Shown in pieces: positions 62,489 to 64,000 of a DNA stretch of 64,000 nucleotides; positions within the stretch are counted from its first letter, which is position 1, and each line of letters starts with the position of its first letter. This stretch comes from Paludibacteraceae bacterium (GTDB taxonomy: Bacteria > Bacteroidota > Bacteroidia > Bacteroidales > Paludibacteraceae). The DNA lies in contig JAFTOD010000004.1 in NCBI GenBank assembly GCA_017451525.1, positions 62,001-126,000 of the forward strand. Reading direction: 5' to 3'. The position numbers were made by a program, and so were the translations under genes. Under the pieces are notes generated by a model. It was not told where the DNA came from, ran no database searches, and saw only the letters and a list, made by a program, of their open reading frames with translations.

Positions 62489-62585
62489 ACGTAACATATA
62501 CGTAGGATATACGTACCATATACGTAGGATAAACGTATGATAAACGTATGATAATCGGGTTAATAACCAGAGAACTCCGAACCAA
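62489..62585. repeat. 11-bp-period tandem repeat, locus B, with conserved flank
   Basis: Six units with exact 11-base period: ACGTAACATAT (62489), ACGTAGGATAT (62500), ACGTACCATAT (62511), ACGTAGGATAA (62522), then ACGTATGATAA twice (62533, 62544). The following GGTTAATAACCAGAGAAC resembles the flank after locus A. It sits between the divergent hpt promoter and the secreted-protein gene at 62863. Confidence 0.8.
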
Positions 62586-62862
62586 TCTGCTACTATCCCG
62601 CTATCTCTTCTCAATGCTCAATAATATACTTTCTAGCTTGTTATGCTATTATATTTTGCGATTTTACACCTCATTATTCTATTCAAAAAATAGGTCGATT
62701 TTTATGAAAAACACCTCACTCCTTTATATTCGTACACATACGCGGGCGAAAAATTTGCATGTTCCAAATGCTTATATTAATTTTGCGCCGTTTTTCGGCT
62801 TTTTTGGAAGCGTATTAGTCATTAAAATCTTAATAAAAGGTACTTTTTAATTAAATAAACGT
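62586..62862. other. Intergenic stretch upstream of the last gene
   Basis: No gene-like frame and no consensus promoter are seen. A weak hairpin GCCG/CGGC lies near 62788-62800. The gene that follows must use a diverged promoter or one upstream of the repeat array. Confidence 0.35.
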
Positions 62863-64000
62863 ATGATGAAAACTATCTGTAAATACATCCTAACAACCAT
62901 GACCGTTTTGGTAGCAACAATCAATGCATGGGGTGCAAGATATTACGCAAAGGCAATAGCGTATTCATCACCAGAAAATTGTGGTTATGTTTGGGTAACT
63001 ATAAATAATTCTAGCTTTAATGAATCACAATTCAGCCAAAAAGTAATGGATTCATCGGATAATGACAAATACGTAGTAGCATGGGAAAAATATGCTACAT
63101 TTACTGCAGAATACTATGCAAAACCGATTGATGGATATAAATTTATTGGCTGGTATGATGAGAATGGGACAGAAAAATCGACATCAACAAATAGTAATTG
63201 TTACCATACTTTTGATTTTGATGCAACATCTAAAGATGAAAACAATAGAACAACTGTATATCGTTACGCTTATTTCGTAAAATACAACCCTTCAGTCACA
63301 ATAGTCGACTTTGGGGATGTAGCATATAATAGCGGCACAAAAACTAACACCTTTACAATCGATTGCCATAACGTTGGTACGTGGAATACAAACCAAACTG
63401 TTGAACAAGGACCATTCACCATAACTTTTGCCAATCGAAAAAATGATGATACAGAGCATTCTGTTACTGCCACTGTTACTCTCAAGACATCCACTTCAGG
63501 TTCTTTTCAAGAGAATTTGAAGATTACAACAACCAAAGGTGGGACAATAACTATCGCATTAAAAGCCAATATAGATGCTAATCCGTCATACACATGGAAT
63601 CCTGAATATTGGAACGCAGATGGCACACAGAAACGCGCCGTATATGTGGATGATATTATAAACGATGTAGTTAGTAGTACAAGTGAGGGAGTTATTACCT
63701 ATTCCTATGAATTAACTAATCCATCTGCAAATAACACTGGAGCTGTCAACGAAAGCAAATTTGAAAATAATATTGCCACATGCGGAAAAGCTGGTACTCT
63801 TAAACTAATTATCAATCAAACAGCTGAAGTCGGTGGTTATAATGCGGGTAGTGATTCGCGAACCCTTACTATTTCCAAACACACTCCAGTATTCACTTGG
63901 ACACCATCAACTGTATACTACAATCAACCATATACCGATTATTTCTCTACTTCCAACAAGGATACGGAGATTACTATCAACGAGATAGTGGGTCAAACAG
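62863..64000 (+). CDS. Large secreted protein of unknown function, 3' end outside window
   Basis: The first ~379 residues of a secreted protein that runs off the right edge. Start at the ATG at 62863 (a second ATG follows at once). Signal peptide 1-~24 (VLVATINAWGA). The mature part begins RYYAKAIAYSSPENCGYVWV, an Ig-like opening often seen in very large Bacteroidales surface proteins, with a GYKFIGWYDENG segment. Repeats follow that begin PSYTWNPEYWNAD and PVFTWTPSTVYYNQPYTDYF. Its total length, anchor and role cannot be judged from this fragment. Confidence 0.7.
   Translation, partial: MMKTICKYILTTMTVLVATINAWGARYYAKAIAYSSPENCGYVWVTINNSSFNESQFSQKVMDSSDNDKYVVAWEKYATFTAEYYAKPIDGYKFIGWYDENGTEKSTSTNSNCYHTFDFDATSKDENNRTTVYRYAYFVKYNPSVTIVDFGDVAYNSGTKTNTFTIDCHNVGTWNTNQTVEQGPFTITFANRKNDDTEHSVTATVTLKTSTSGSFQENLKITTTKGGTITIALKANIDANPSYTWNPEYWNADGTQKRAVYVDDIINDVVSSTSEGVITYSYELTNPSANNTGAVNESKFENNIATCGKAGTLKLIINQTAEVGGYNAGSDSRTLTISKHTPVFTWTPSTVYYNQPYTDYFSTSNKDTEITINEIVGQT

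Noticed and set aside
62489..62554. Replication-origin iterons
   Set aside because: No dnaA, repA or parAB gene and no DnaA-box cluster nearby; four similar arrays are scattered over the window.

Overview
The window looks like a chromosome segment from a member of the Bacteroidales (phylum Bacteroidota), probably a host-associated one. The evidence is a SusC/SusD pair, the gliding/type IX secretion gene gldD, a C10-family protease with a type IX-like C-terminal tag, a short (286-residue) primary sigma factor, and repeated use of the Bacteroidota promoter TTG-N20-TAnnTTTG. I count about 19 clear copies of that promoter, almost all with exactly 20 bases between the boxes. I cannot name the species.

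Layout. (1) 1-6.6 kb, minus strand: one housekeeping operon read from a promoter at 6.59 kb: Mpl-type Mur ligase, dCMP deaminase, C-terminal processing protease, GldD, PcrB-like prenyltransferase, TadA-like deaminase and a 7TM-HD phosphohydrolase that runs off the left edge. (2) 6.6-11 kb: an AT-rich accessory stretch with a Bro-N/DinD-like protein, an Abi_2/AbiF-type HEPN protein with a compact hairpin RNA just upstream, the remnant of an ATPase-type regulator, a pair of diverged repeats flanking these, and an unrecognised two-helix membrane protein. (3) 11-15.2 kb, minus: a surface-polysaccharide operon (GtrA, GT2, GT-C, UDP-galactopyranose mutase) preceded by a structured RNA of about 340 nt with its own promoter, a long-range 16-bp helix and a terminator. 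(4) 15.2-16 kb: repeat-rich DNA without genes. (5) 16-20.8 kb: trigger factor, TypA/BipA, U32 peptidase-family protein. (6) 20.8-42.7 kb: GH20 hexosaminidase facing a long plus-strand locus: NHL-like secreted protein, GHL10 hydrolase, 1711-residue amidase-propeller fusion, SusC, SusD, DUF5018/DUF4623-like lipoprotein, FISUMP-like protein, NamZ (DUF1343), SSS symporter. I read this as a locus for taking apart and importing peptidoglycan. (7) 42.8-48.6 kb, minus: primary sigma factor, tRNA-Arg(TCT), thioredoxin, ClpC-type ATPase, porin. (8) 48.9-53.8 kb, minus: small secreted proteins and lipoproteins beside a membrane-anchored TPR/HTH regulator and a shorter paralogue cut by one in-frame amber codon. 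Another gene here is split by a frameshift at a CATG repeat. (9) 54-62.3 kb, minus: PEP carboxykinase, a small RNA on the plus strand, then an operon of hpt, C10 protease, DUF1599, DoxX-like, tpiA and gamma-carbonic anhydrase. (10) 62.9 kb to the end: start of a large secreted protein, cut by the window edge.

The most unusual signals are non-coding: the hairpin RNA ahead of the HEPN gene; the 340-nt leader RNA; four intergenic loci that share an exact 11-bp tandem period with different unit sequences; and a 36-bp repeat whose only two differences between copies compensate each other in a hairpin stem. No database search or folding program was used. All family names come from motif recognition.
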